The notes under the pieces are model-generated. The model made no database searches and was not told the origin of the DNA. It saw only the letters and a program-made list of their open reading frames with translations. From Chryseobacterium gleum (lineage in GTDB: Bacteria; Bacteroidota; Bacteroidia; UBA10329): a stretch of 64,000 nucleotides of DNA. The translations under genes were made by a program, and so were the position numbers. Positions 42,894-51,152 of the stretch are shown here, in pieces; position 1 is the first letter of the stretch, and each line of letters begins with the position of its first letter. The DNA lies in assembly GCA_945903645.1 (NCBI GenBank), contig CAMDOM010000007.1, positions 1 through 64,000 on the forward strand, read 5' to 3'.

Positions 42894-43761
42894 ACTCCTA
42901 ATTTGCAATTCTGATGATTTTGGTTTGACGAAGAGTGTCTCTGATGCCATATTGGAAACATATCTTTCGGGAATTATGACTAGCACCACGATAATGGCTA
43001 ATATGCCTGCGGTCGAGTATGCTGCAAAATTGGCTCATGCTAATAAAGGACTTGGAGTAGGAATTCATTTTAATCTCACCGAGGGTCGGCCACTGAGTGA
43101 GCCATCCACGGTTGAGTTATTGCTGGATAAAAATGGCATATTTCTGGACAATGGTAGACAGCGCAAGAATTTAATGTTTGGTAAGTCGAAAACGATTCAG
43201 GCAGCTCTTGAGCTTGAGGCTCAACTAGTGCGAATAATGGATCTCGGCATACGTCCTACTCATTTCGACAGTCATCATCATATTACAGGCGTACCTTGTG
43301 CTTTTGAGGCTTCGGTGGCAGTAGCAAAAAAATTGGGTGTTCCTAGTGCACGAATTACCTCAATAGCTTTTAGCAAGTCTCCTGAGGTCACGTTTTCCAA
43401 TCAGACTAGATGGCTCTTGGGAAATTTTAAGAGTCTTCCGAAGACAATTGTACATGTTTGGAACAAAGCGAGATTACGAAAACATGGTCTTAAGACTCCA
43501 GATGTCAAAATTCTACCAAGCAGAGTGATTCCACAAACTCAAAATCCTGTAGAGCAATTTATTAGAACACTTTCCTGTCTCAAACCTGGAGTTACTGAGA
43601 TTAGTTTTCACCCAGGTTATAAAGGTTCAGACCCAAATGATTCAGAAAAAACGGCATTACTAAGGTTACGCGACTTTGAAGTGGCCACTTCACCAAAGGT
43701 GTCCAACTATCTACGGGAGCACGGGATTAAATTGGTAAACTTCCAGACGGCATTCAAATGA
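42871..43761 (+). CDS. ChbG/HpnK (YdjC-like) carbohydrate deacetylase
   Basis: 296 residues. Metal and catalytic residues of the YdjC family are seen in CNSDDFGLTKSVSDAI (Asp-Asp, about 12-27), IHFNLTEGRPLS and THFDSHHHITG (the HxH metal ligands, about 130-140). Members remove acetyl groups from short N-acetyl sugar chains (chitobiose) or HpnK-type lipids. Here it probably edits an amino sugar in the repeat unit. It overlaps the flippase by 23 bases and the next gene by four (ATGA). Confidence 0.83.
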   Translation: MKTRSENRLLICNSDDFGLTKSVSDAILETYLSGIMTSTTIMANMPAVEYAAKLAHANKGLGVGIHFNLTEGRPLSEPSTVELLLDKNGIFLDNGRQRKNLMFGKSKTIQAALELEAQLVRIMDLGIRPTHFDSHHHITGVPCAFEASVAVAKKLGVPSARITSIAFSKSPEVTFSNQTRWLLGNFKSLPKTIVHVWNKARLRKHGLKTPDVKILPSRVIPQTQNPVEQFIRTLSCLKPGVTEISFHPGYKGSDPNDSEKTALLRLRDFEVATSPKVSNYLREHGIKLVNFQTAFK

Positions 43762-44960
43762 AGAATATACTTTTCATTGCGTCTGCTGGAAATTGGTGGG
43801 ATCATCGATATTACTTCAAGCAGATGCCTGCGTTGGCAGAAGCTGGACATAGTCTTTCGTATTTGGTTATTACAAACGGAGAAAGTGTCAATGCTGAGCA
43901 TGGTATCAGGTTAATACCGATGACAAAAAATGCAGCCCGATGGGCGCGTGTCCTGGGAGGAATCAATCTTTACCGACAAGTGTTGAAAGAGACCCCTGAT
44001 GCTATACAATTGTGCAATGTGGAATTGTTGCCCTTAGGTGTGCTTATTGCTCTAACTACTCGAATAAAGGTGTTCTATGATTGTCGAGAGGATCATTTTA
44101 ACGCAATGATGCATCACAAGCCTTGGTTTCCAAAGTGGAAGCGTATTGTTATGGCATACGGTGTGAAATATGCCGAGTATGCTGCCGATAAGCTTTTTGA
44201 TGGTATCATAACCTCAGACCCCGCCATCTATGACATGCATGCTCCCATGCCAGCCGAACGGCTTATGATCTACTACAATATGGCGTTGAAAAAGCAATTC
44301 TCGAAGGTAGAACTGCAACCTTTGCATCAGCGCAAATATGATTTGGTGGTGCTTGGATCTATGAGTATTCGCACAGGTGTACTCACGGTGATTGAAGCCC
44401 TCGGTATACTCCGAAAACAAGGCAGAGTTCTGTCGTTGAAACTTATTGGCAACCCAGGGGTGGACAAGGAACTATTGGATAGAATGGAAGTTCAAATGGC
44501 TCAGGACGGTACAGTAGGTCAGGTCACCATTACAGGAAGGCGGCCGTACGGAGAAATCCCTATTGAGTTGAGCGATTGCAAGGTGGGTATCATTCCACTG
44601 CTTCAATTTGCCAAGTTCGAGAATAATATTGCCACCAAGCAGTTTGAGTATATGATGTCTGGAATCCCGATTATAAGCAGTGACCTTCCACCGCAACGCT
44701 TTTTCATTAAAGAGGGATTCAATGGTCTGTTCTATCCTCCGGGAGACGCTGACAAATTAGCTTCGATAATTGCACGTTTAATAGATGACCCTGTACTTGC
44801 TTCTGATCTTGGAAAGAATGCACTCCATAAAGTGACGGACGAATGGAATGCCGAGTTTCAGCAGCGGAAGTATGTGGAATTTATGAATGCACGGTTTGAA
44901 GGCCGACCATATAAGGAGTCGCAGTTGCCAGCGCAAATACAATGGAAGAGCCAATCCTAG
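43758..44960 (+). CDS. Glycosyltransferase, family 4-like
   Basis: 400 residues with GT-B fold features: an N-terminal ILFIASAGNWWDHRYYFKQMPALAEAGHSL and a C-terminal donor-binding half (DLVVLGSMSIRTGVLTVIEAL..., ATKQFEYMMSGIPIISSDLPPQRFFIKEGFNGLFYPPGDADKLA). The E of FEYMMSGIPII corresponds to the conserved catalytic glutamate region of GT4 enzymes. The sugar donor and acceptor are unknown. It overlaps the CapA-like gene by 19 bases. Confidence 0.8.
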   Translation: MKNILFIASAGNWWDHRYYFKQMPALAEAGHSLSYLVITNGESVNAEHGIRLIPMTKNAARWARVLGGINLYRQVLKETPDAIQLCNVELLPLGVLIALTTRIKVFYDCREDHFNAMMHHKPWFPKWKRIVMAYGVKYAEYAADKLFDGIITSDPAIYDMHAPMPAERLMIYYNMALKKQFSKVELQPLHQRKYDLVVLGSMSIRTGVLTVIEALGILRKQGRVLSLKLIGNPGVDKELLDRMEVQMAQDGTVGQVTITGRRPYGEIPIELSDCKVGIIPLLQFAKFENNIATKQFEYMMSGIPIISSDLPPQRFFIKEGFNGLFYPPGDADKLASIIARLIDDPVLASDLGKNALHKVTDEWNAEFQQRKYVEFMNARFEGRPYKESQLPAQIQWKSQS

Positions 44961-46012
44961 CTTTTGTTGGCGACATCATGTTATCAAGAGGGGTGGGTGT
45001 CCGGTTGGCTGAGTACCCAGATACCCGGATTCTGGCTCCAAGTGTGACAGGACTGCTGGCCAGGGCGGATTATCGAATCGGTAATTTGGAATGTCCAATC
45101 TCCGATACTGGTGTTGTCCGAAGAGAAGGACTTTTTCGTGCAGATTCTTCCACCTTGGTTCAATTGAGGCATTTCGACCTATTGACTCTTGCAAACAACC
45201 ATACTCATGATTGTGGTCTTCAGGGTGTTGATGATACAGTTGCCGCATTGGAAGCTGCGGGATATGCCCATACCGGATTCTGTAATGAGAATGGTCAACA
45301 AAGTTGTTTCACATGCATTGTAAAAGGTATGCGCATTGCTATTATTGCCTTGGCACGTCCAGAATGTATCCCAGTATTAGAATCTGGTCGTTGGAGCGTA
45401 AATCGGTCAGATGCAGTCGGAATTATGGACATGATTGCTGAAAAACGTCAGACACACGATAAGGTAGTTACAATAATACACGGTGGAAACGAGATGATAC
45501 CTGAACCTCCACCAACTTTAGTCGGCCTTGCGCGTGATATGGTGGATGCAGGTGCAGATATTGTTGTCACTCATCATCCACATGTGCTTGGTGGAATGGA
45601 AGCTTATAATGGCGGATTGATATTTTACAGCCTCGGAGACTTTATCTTTGACGGGCAAAGTAATCTCAGAAGGCTGGGTGCTGTTCTTACAATCACTTTT
45701 GGACAACATCAAACCAATTGGGAAATGACTTACACCACAATCGGATCTGATTTGACGGTTGACCTTGCGAATTCCGTTTCTGCTGGAAAAGCTAAATTGG
45801 AGTTTGAGCGCGTTTCACGGGAAATTATATCAAAAGAATATGAAGTTCGATACAATCGCTTTTACCGTTCATCAATGCTGAGATTTCAGATTGACCGTCT
45901 TTATTATTTGTTAAGGAACAGAGGAATAACTTTTGTGCTGTCCTTCGGCCTCTCACGGATGAAACTTGTCCCACATTATTTCAACAGTGTATTGAATAGA
46001 CTACACCAATGA
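44942..46012 (+). CDS. CapA family poly-gamma-glutamate-like metallophosphatase
   Basis: 356 residues. Calcineurin-like blocks of the CapA/PgsA family: FVGDIMLSRGVG (Asp metal ligand), GNLECPISD (about 47-55), TLANNHTHDCG (Asn and His, about 82-92), IIHGGNE and VVTHHPHVLGGMEAYNGGLIFYSLGDFIFD. CapA proteins act in capsule synthesis (poly-gamma-glutamate in Bacillus) and are also common in glycan loci of Gram-negative bacteria, where their substrate is unknown. It overlaps both neighbours (19 and 4 bases). Confidence 0.85.
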   Translation: MEEPILAFVGDIMLSRGVGVRLAEYPDTRILAPSVTGLLARADYRIGNLECPISDTGVVRREGLFRADSSTLVQLRHFDLLTLANNHTHDCGLQGVDDTVAALEAAGYAHTGFCNENGQQSCFTCIVKGMRIAIIALARPECIPVLESGRWSVNRSDAVGIMDMIAEKRQTHDKVVTIIHGGNEMIPEPPPTLVGLARDMVDAGADIVVTHHPHVLGGMEAYNGGLIFYSLGDFIFDGQSNLRRLGAVLTITFGQHQTNWEMTYTTIGSDLTVDLANSVSAGKAKLEFERVSREIISKEYEVRYNRFYRSSMLRFQIDRLYYLLRNRGITFVLSFGLSRMKLVPHYFNSVLNRLHQ

Positions 46013-47370
46013 GTAGACTAGAATCGATAGTGGCCAATTCCCCGGCATTTGCGCGTGATGCCATTATTAATGCTTATGGCTACTGGTTACGTAGACAACG
46101 GTTCAGTGCTAAATACTATGAGTTTTTTGCACTGGTGATGTATAATCTGACAAAGACTCCCGATGAGATTCAAGAAGAACAACTAAATCTCCTCAAGGAT
46201 AATCTTATCCATGCCAACACTAAGATTCCGTATTACAGAGAAATGTTTCGAACCATAGGGTTTTATCCAAAGGATTTGACCTCTCTATCTCAGTTAGCAG
46301 CACTTCCAATTCTAACAAAGGACGTCATCCGTGAAAATTTCGATCTTCTTTACGATAAAAGCGCGCCTGAACGTACGTACAGATTACACACCACCAGTGG
46401 GTCAACTGGTCAGAAGCTGAAATTTCTTCTTCCAAACGAGCTTTTGTATGCCAAGAATGCCGCTTTCACATATCGATTCTATGCCTTGGCAGGGGTGATG
46501 CCCATGGATAAAAGAGTTACGATAGGTGGAAGAGTGTTCACTCATAAGCCACCGTTTTGGACGCACAACAAATCAGAGAATCAACTACTTATGTCGGCCC
46601 ACCATCTTTCACAGAGAACCATTGATGGATATATTGAGCAGATTGGGAGGTATTCTCCTGTGTTCATTCAGGGTCATCCAAGTGCAATCTATTACTTAGC
46701 AGATTATATACAAAGATTAGGACTGAAAGAACCAAAAGGACTGAAGGCCATTTTCACCACCGGAGAGACACTTAGTGAAGAGAATAAGCTCATAATCGAA
46801 GAGGCTTTCAAGGCTCCAGTATATCAGCAGTATGGTAGTGGTGAGAGTTGCTTTTCTGCACAAGAGACACCCGATAGAGCTGGGTATGCCCTAAATTATG
46901 AACACGGACTAATGGAGCTGGATGGAATTGGTGATTTTCGCGATGTAATAGTTACATCCTTTCAGAATCCTGTAATGCCTTTTATCAGGTACCGGGTTGG
47001 TGATTTGGTGCGACCAGTAATTCAGCAAGCAAAGACCACCAATCCATTGCCAGTGCTTTTTGATCAGGTTATTGGTCGGATTGACGATTGTATCTATTCC
47101 TCCAATGGGGACATGATTCTACCTGTAACAGTGAGGATGCGAATAAAACCGATGCTAAAAGAGTTGACCAATTATCAGCTCGTTCAAACGGACCGCACAG
47201 AGTTTGAGCTGAGACTTCAAGACTCGGAACATCGACTTGATTCGGCTGCTATGGAAATAGAGCTTAAGCGAATTCTTGGTAACGATATCAACATTGTTGT
47301 ATCAAGATTGGAAAGCATAATGTCAGCCGGAGGAAAGGTTAGAAATGTTGTCAATGCCATTGGAAAATAA
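46009..47370 (+). CDS. PaaK/CapK-like adenylate-forming ligase
   Basis: 453 residues of the phenylacetate-CoA ligase superfamily. The AMP-binding signature TTSGSTGQKLKF is at about 128-139; TGETLSEEN, YGSGESCFSAQE and FIRYRVGDLVRP follow in the expected order. Such proteins in capsule loci (CapK) are thought to activate an acid, perhaps an amino acid, for attachment to the glycan. It starts within the stop of the capA-like gene (ATGA) and is followed by a 91-base gap. Substrate unknown. Confidence 0.84.
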   Translation: MSRLESIVANSPAFARDAIINAYGYWLRRQRFSAKYYEFFALVMYNLTKTPDEIQEEQLNLLKDNLIHANTKIPYYREMFRTIGFYPKDLTSLSQLAALPILTKDVIRENFDLLYDKSAPERTYRLHTTSGSTGQKLKFLLPNELLYAKNAAFTYRFYALAGVMPMDKRVTIGGRVFTHKPPFWTHNKSENQLLMSAHHLSQRTIDGYIEQIGRYSPVFIQGHPSAIYYLADYIQRLGLKEPKGLKAIFTTGETLSEENKLIIEEAFKAPVYQQYGSGESCFSAQETPDRAGYALNYEHGLMELDGIGDFRDVIVTSFQNPVMPFIRYRVGDLVRPVIQQAKTTNPLPVLFDQVIGRIDDCIYSSNGDMILPVTVRMRIKPMLKELTNYQLVQTDRTEFELRLQDSEHRLDSAAMEIELKRILGNDINIVVSRLESIMSAGGKVRNVVNAIGK

Positions 47371-47461
47371 CAAGAGAACTATGGTAGTTAGCATGAAATG
47401 TCTCATCAGGGAAGATGCCAACTGGAATTGCTGAAAATGACTTAATTAAAACTGACGGCAG

Positions 47462-48688
47462 TTGAAAATCGCCTATTTGCATCAATACTTTAAGTTGCCT
47501 ACAGAGTCTGGTGGGACTAGGTCTTACGACCTTGCTAAGGGCTTCGTAATGATGGGTCATCAGGTAGAAATGTTGACAACTACTTCAGACCCTAAAAAAC
47601 TTGGACCTGATAACTGGACGGTCGAAATTCACGATGGCATCAGAGTACATTACACCTATTTACCCTATGATTCTAGGTTGTCGTATCTACGTAGAATTGG
47701 AGTATTCTTTTCCTTCATGTGGGCTGCTTCCGCAAGGCTTTTAAAGCTAAAGGTGGACATGGTTCTAGCTAGTTCCACCCCTCTTACCATTGGGATTCCA
47801 GCATTGGTTAAGAAGTTATTCCACCGAACGCCCTATATCTTCGAAGTCCGAGACGTTTGGCCAGAGGCTGTTTTTGCCATAGGTGCAATCAATAATCCAC
47901 TATTGCGTTGGTTGATGCTTCAATTAGAGAAGAACACCTATCGTCATTCACTTGCTATAGTTCCTTTATCCACAGATATGAAGAGGTCTATTCTCAACCG
48001 TTATCCATTCTTGGCAGAACATCCAATGGAAGTAGTGGAGAACATTTCAGAAGTGGCTAGATTTCAAGAAGGTGTTTCAACAGTAACAGAGAATCGAATA
48101 GTAGATTTGGTTGGCTGGAAGCCAAGGTTTACGGTACTTTATGCGGGCACATTTGGCAAGGTAAATGGAATTGGGTATGCCATAGAACTTGCTGAAATGT
48201 TACTTCCCATTGATCCAAGTGTGGTATTTGTATTGGTAGGTGATGGCGTAGAGTTGGCCTCCTGCCAAAGGGATGCAGAACTGCGAGAGGTTCTAGGAAA
48301 AAACATTTTTTTTTCAACTTCCATAAGCAAAGGCCAACTTCCTTTGTTGTATAAGCAAGTCGATATGGGCAGTTCTTTCGTGGTACCAATTAAGGAACTT
48401 TGGTACAATTCAGCGAACAAATTTTTCGATACACTGGCAGCTGGTAAACCTATTTTAATAAATTATGGCGGTTGGCAAGAAGAGGTTATTCAACGTAGAA
48501 ACGTTGGGTTCGCGCTGCCTCCAGTTCTTTCAGAGAAGTCCGCTCGGGATTTTGCAGAGTACACGCAAAGAGAACAGCTTCAGAAAGAACAGCAGCACAA
48601 TGCATTAGTTCTCGCTTCCGAAGAGTATTCGTTACCATCTGCCCTTCTCCGATATAAGAAATTGTTTGACAAGTTAGCAGATGTATAA
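47462..48688 (+). CDS. Glycosyltransferase, WbuB-like family 4
   Basis: 408 residues. The N-terminus KIAYLHQYFKLPTESGGTRSYDLAKGFVMMGHQVEMLTT and the later VRDVWPEAVFAIGAI are typical of WbuB-type enzymes that add N-acetyl-fucosamine or related amino sugars to a lipid carrier. The donor domain is FTVLYAGTFGKVNGIGYAIELAEML. The start must be TTG, because TGA lies three codons upstream with no ATG or GTG between. It overlaps the PglC-like gene by eight bases. Confidence 0.83.
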   Translation: MKIAYLHQYFKLPTESGGTRSYDLAKGFVMMGHQVEMLTTTSDPKKLGPDNWTVEIHDGIRVHYTYLPYDSRLSYLRRIGVFFSFMWAASARLLKLKVDMVLASSTPLTIGIPALVKKLFHRTPYIFEVRDVWPEAVFAIGAINNPLLRWLMLQLEKNTYRHSLAIVPLSTDMKRSILNRYPFLAEHPMEVVENISEVARFQEGVSTVTENRIVDLVGWKPRFTVLYAGTFGKVNGIGYAIELAEMLLPIDPSVVFVLVGDGVELASCQRDAELREVLGKNIFFSTSISKGQLPLLYKQVDMGSSFVVPIKELWYNSANKFFDTLAAGKPILINYGGWQEEVIQRRNVGFALPPVLSEKSARDFAEYTQREQLQKEQQHNALVLASEEYSLPSALLRYKKLFDKLADV

Positions 48689-49286
48689 ATCATACCTTAA
48701 ACGTTGGATAGAGTTTTTCCTCTCGAGCATGGCTTTCATACTACTTATACCAGTTTTTACGGCCATCATGTTTTTACTGGTTATCGCTAACCGTGGTCAG
48801 CCTTTTTTTACCCAAGACCGTCCAGGTCTTCACGGCCGTTTATTCAAAGTCATCAAGTTTAAGACTATGAATGATAGACGTGGTTATGACGGTGAACTGC
48901 TGCCAGATGCGAATCGTCTAACTTCGTTGGGAAAAATAGTTCGTAAGACATCTTTGGATGAGATTCCGCAATTGCTAAATGTTATAACTGGCGATATGAG
49001 CCTCATAGGACCACGTCCATTATTGGAAGAGTACCTTCCGCTTTATTCCGATGAACAGGCTAGGCGCCATGAAGTGCGACCTGGAATAACAGGCTGGGCA
49101 CAGGTAAACGGCCGAAATGCCATTGGCTGGGATGAAAAATTCAGGCTCGATGTCTGGTATGTGAACAACATCTCGTTTGCACTTGATCTGCGTATACTTT
49201 TGTTGACAGTGAAAAAAGTGCTCTACTCTGATGGAATAAGTCAAGAAGGACAAGCTACAATGGAGAAATTCAAAGGCAACGATTGA
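48681..49286 (+). CDS. Initiating sugar phosphotransferase, PglC-like
   Basis: 201 residues, the small monotopic form of bacterial sugar transferases. An N-terminal reentrant helix (FFLSSMAFILLIPVFTAIMFLLV) is followed by QDRPGLHGRLFKVIKFKTMN, the catalytic Asp-Glu dyad in KTSLDEIPQLLNV (about 92-104), SLIGPRPLLEEYLPLY and RPGITGWAQVNGRN. PglC moves phospho-diNAc-bacillosamine onto undecaprenyl phosphate and starts the repeat unit. The small size and the following PglD/PglE/PglF-like genes make bacillosamine the best guess for the first sugar. Confidence 0.88.
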   Translation: MYKSYLKRWIEFFLSSMAFILLIPVFTAIMFLLVIANRGQPFFTQDRPGLHGRLFKVIKFKTMNDRRGYDGELLPDANRLTSLGKIVRKTSLDEIPQLLNVITGDMSLIGPRPLLEEYLPLYSDEQARRHEVRPGITGWAQVNGRNAIGWDEKFRLDVWYVNNISFALDLRILLLTVKKVLYSDGISQEGQATMEKFKGND

Positions 49287-49900
49287 TGTATTTATATGGT
49301 GCAAGTGGTCATGGTAAAGTGATAGAAGATATTCTGACTGCTAATGCCATGAGTACAAAATGTTTTATAGACGACAATAAAGAATTAATCGAGTTTTCAA
49401 ACAAACCCGTTTTTCATTCCTTGTTTGCATCTGGCTTCGATATTCAGAAAGATAGGATCATTATTTCTATTGGGAACAATTTGACCCGAAAGCGATTGTC
49501 AGAGAAATTGAAAGCCTATTTTGGTAGAGCCATTCACCCTACTTCTGCTGTGTCAAAAAGAGCTGTAATAGGTGATGGAACCGTAATAATGGCTAATTCG
49601 ACTGTAAATACGGATGTAATCATTGGCCAACATTGTATTATTAACACAAATGCATCTATAGATCATGATTGTGAAATAGGTGATTTTGTACATATCTCAC
49701 CCAATGTTGCAATAGCTGGTGATGTTCATGTGGGCGAAGGAACCCATCTGGGAATAGGTTCCTGCGTTATTCAGGGAATCAGAATTGGTAAATGGGCCAT
49801 TGTTGGTGCTGGAACGGTCGTCATAAAGAATGTGCCCGATTTTGCAGTGGTTGTTGGCAATCCGGGAAGGGTTTTGAAATTTAGAACAGATATTAAATGA
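49286..49900 (+). CDS. UDP-amino-sugar N-acetyltransferase, PglD-like
   Basis: The ATG at 49286 shares a base with the preceding TGA (TGATG). The 204-residue protein begins MYLYGASGHGKVIEDIL, an N-terminal nucleotide-sugar domain, and has a left-handed beta-helix from about 80 with hexapeptide repeats (AVIGDGTVIMANSTVN, CEIGDFVHISPNVAIAGDVHVGEG). His127 in SIDHDCEIG is the expected catalytic base. PglD acetylates UDP-4-amino-2,4,6-trideoxy-GlcNAc. The order PglC-PglD-PglE-PglF matches a bacillosamine module. Confidence 0.88.
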   Translation: MYLYGASGHGKVIEDILTANAMSTKCFIDDNKELIEFSNKPVFHSLFASGFDIQKDRIIISIGNNLTRKRLSEKLKAYFGRAIHPTSAVSKRAVIGDGTVIMANSTVNTDVIIGQHCIINTNASIDHDCEIGDFVHISPNVAIAGDVHVGEGTHLGIGSCVIQGIRIGKWAIVGAGTVVIKNVPDFAVVVGNPGRVLKFRTDIK

Positions 49901-51078
49901 GCAAAATTTGGTTATCGTCACCTCACATGGGTGGCACAGAGGAGAAATATGTAGCCGATGCGTTTGCAAGCAATTGGATTGCACCTTTAGGTCCTCATGT
50001 AAATGGCTTTGAAGAGGATTTGTGCAAATTTACTGGTTCTGGTCATGCAGCAGCCTTAAGTTCGGGAACAGCGGCCCTCCATTTGGGATTGATATTATTG
50101 GGAGTAGAAGCGGGCGATTATGTCATCTGCCAAAGCATGACTTTTTCTGCCTCAGCAAATCCAATCCGTTACCAAGGTGCAATTCCTGTCTTTGTTGATT
50201 CTGAACTGGAGACTTGGAACATGTGTCCCATTCAGCTCGAAGCCGCAATAGTGGCTTGTATAGAAGGCACTACCGATTCCAATGGAAAAAAAATGGAAGC
50301 CAAAAAACCGAAAGCCATCATTCCGGTCCACTTGTATGGGATGCCCGCCAAAATGAAGGAAATCATGGCGGTTGCAGCCAAATACGATATTCCTGTGCTT
50401 GAGGATGCCGCAGAGGCATTGGGTTCAACACTTGACGGAAAAGCCTGCGGCACTTTTGGACAGTTAGCTGCATTGAGTTTCAATGGTAATAAGATAATAA
50501 CCACCAGTGGAGGCGGTGCGCTACTCAGCAATGATGGCGAAATGGTGGCAAAAGCGCGGTTTCTGGCAACCCAAGCGCGTGACGCAGCCCCACATTATCA
50601 GCACAGCCATATCGGTTACAATTACAGACTGAGCAATGTACTGGCGGGAATTGGCCGTGGTCAAATGGAGGTGCTGAATGAGAGAGTGCAGCAGCGGAGA
50701 AATAACTTTCAATTTTATGCAACGTATTTCCGCGAGAAGAACACGGAGTCTTGGGATTTTCATATGCACGAAGAACCTCTGGGAGCGTTCAGCAATCGTT
50801 GGCTTTCTTGCATTCTCATTAATCCAAAGACCAACAATGGCTTAACCCGCGAACATTTGAGACTTACACTTGAAGCAGCAAATATAGAAGCGCGACCATT
50901 GTGGAAGCCCATGCATCTACAGCCTATTTTCCGAATCTTCCCCTACTTTGGCTCTGGAGTTAGCGAAGGACTGTTTGCCACCGGCATCTGCCTTCCATCA
51001 GGGTCTAATTTGACGTCCATTGAAAGAGAAAGGATTACTGCATGTTTGGATAGAACGTTAGCTATGCAACTTTTTTGA
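49897..51078 (+). CDS. Sugar aminotransferase, DegT/PglE-like
   Basis: 393 residues of the PLP-dependent DegT/DnrJ/EryC1/StrS family. It begins with IWLSSPHMGGTEEKYVADAFASNWIAPLGPHVNGFE, which is typical of PglE/LegC-type aminotransferases. Lys199 in FNGNKIITTSGGG is the cofactor lysine, and EDAAEALGS carries the pyridine-nitrogen Asp. It would add an amino group to the 4-keto sugar made by the next gene's product. It overlaps the PglD-like gene by four bases. Confidence 0.9.
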   Translation: MSKIWLSSPHMGGTEEKYVADAFASNWIAPLGPHVNGFEEDLCKFTGSGHAAALSSGTAALHLGLILLGVEAGDYVICQSMTFSASANPIRYQGAIPVFVDSELETWNMCPIQLEAAIVACIEGTTDSNGKKMEAKKPKAIIPVHLYGMPAKMKEIMAVAAKYDIPVLEDAAEALGSTLDGKACGTFGQLAALSFNGNKIITTSGGGALLSNDGEMVAKARFLATQARDAAPHYQHSHIGYNYRLSNVLAGIGRGQMEVLNERVQQRRNNFQFYATYFREKNTESWDFHMHEEPLGAFSNRWLSCILINPKTNNGLTREHLRLTLEAANIEARPLWKPMHLQPIFRIFPYFGSGVSEGLFATGICLPSGSNLTSIERERITACLDRTLAMQLF

Positions 51079-51105
51079 TGGGTAATGCGTTACATTTTGT
51101 AGCAA

Positions 51106-51132
51106 TTTGAGTAGCATGGGCTTGTACATTTG
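51106..51132 (+). promoter_or_regulatory. Putative internal promoter before the PglF-like gene
   Basis: TTTG at 51106-51109 and the exact box TACATTTG at 51125-51132 are separated by 15 bases, a little short. The leader to the ATG at 51153 would be about 15 bases. This gene is the only one at the 3' end of the operon preceded by a 74-base gap. Confidence 0.5.
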
Positions 51133-51152
51133 ACCAAACAAATAAGCTTATC

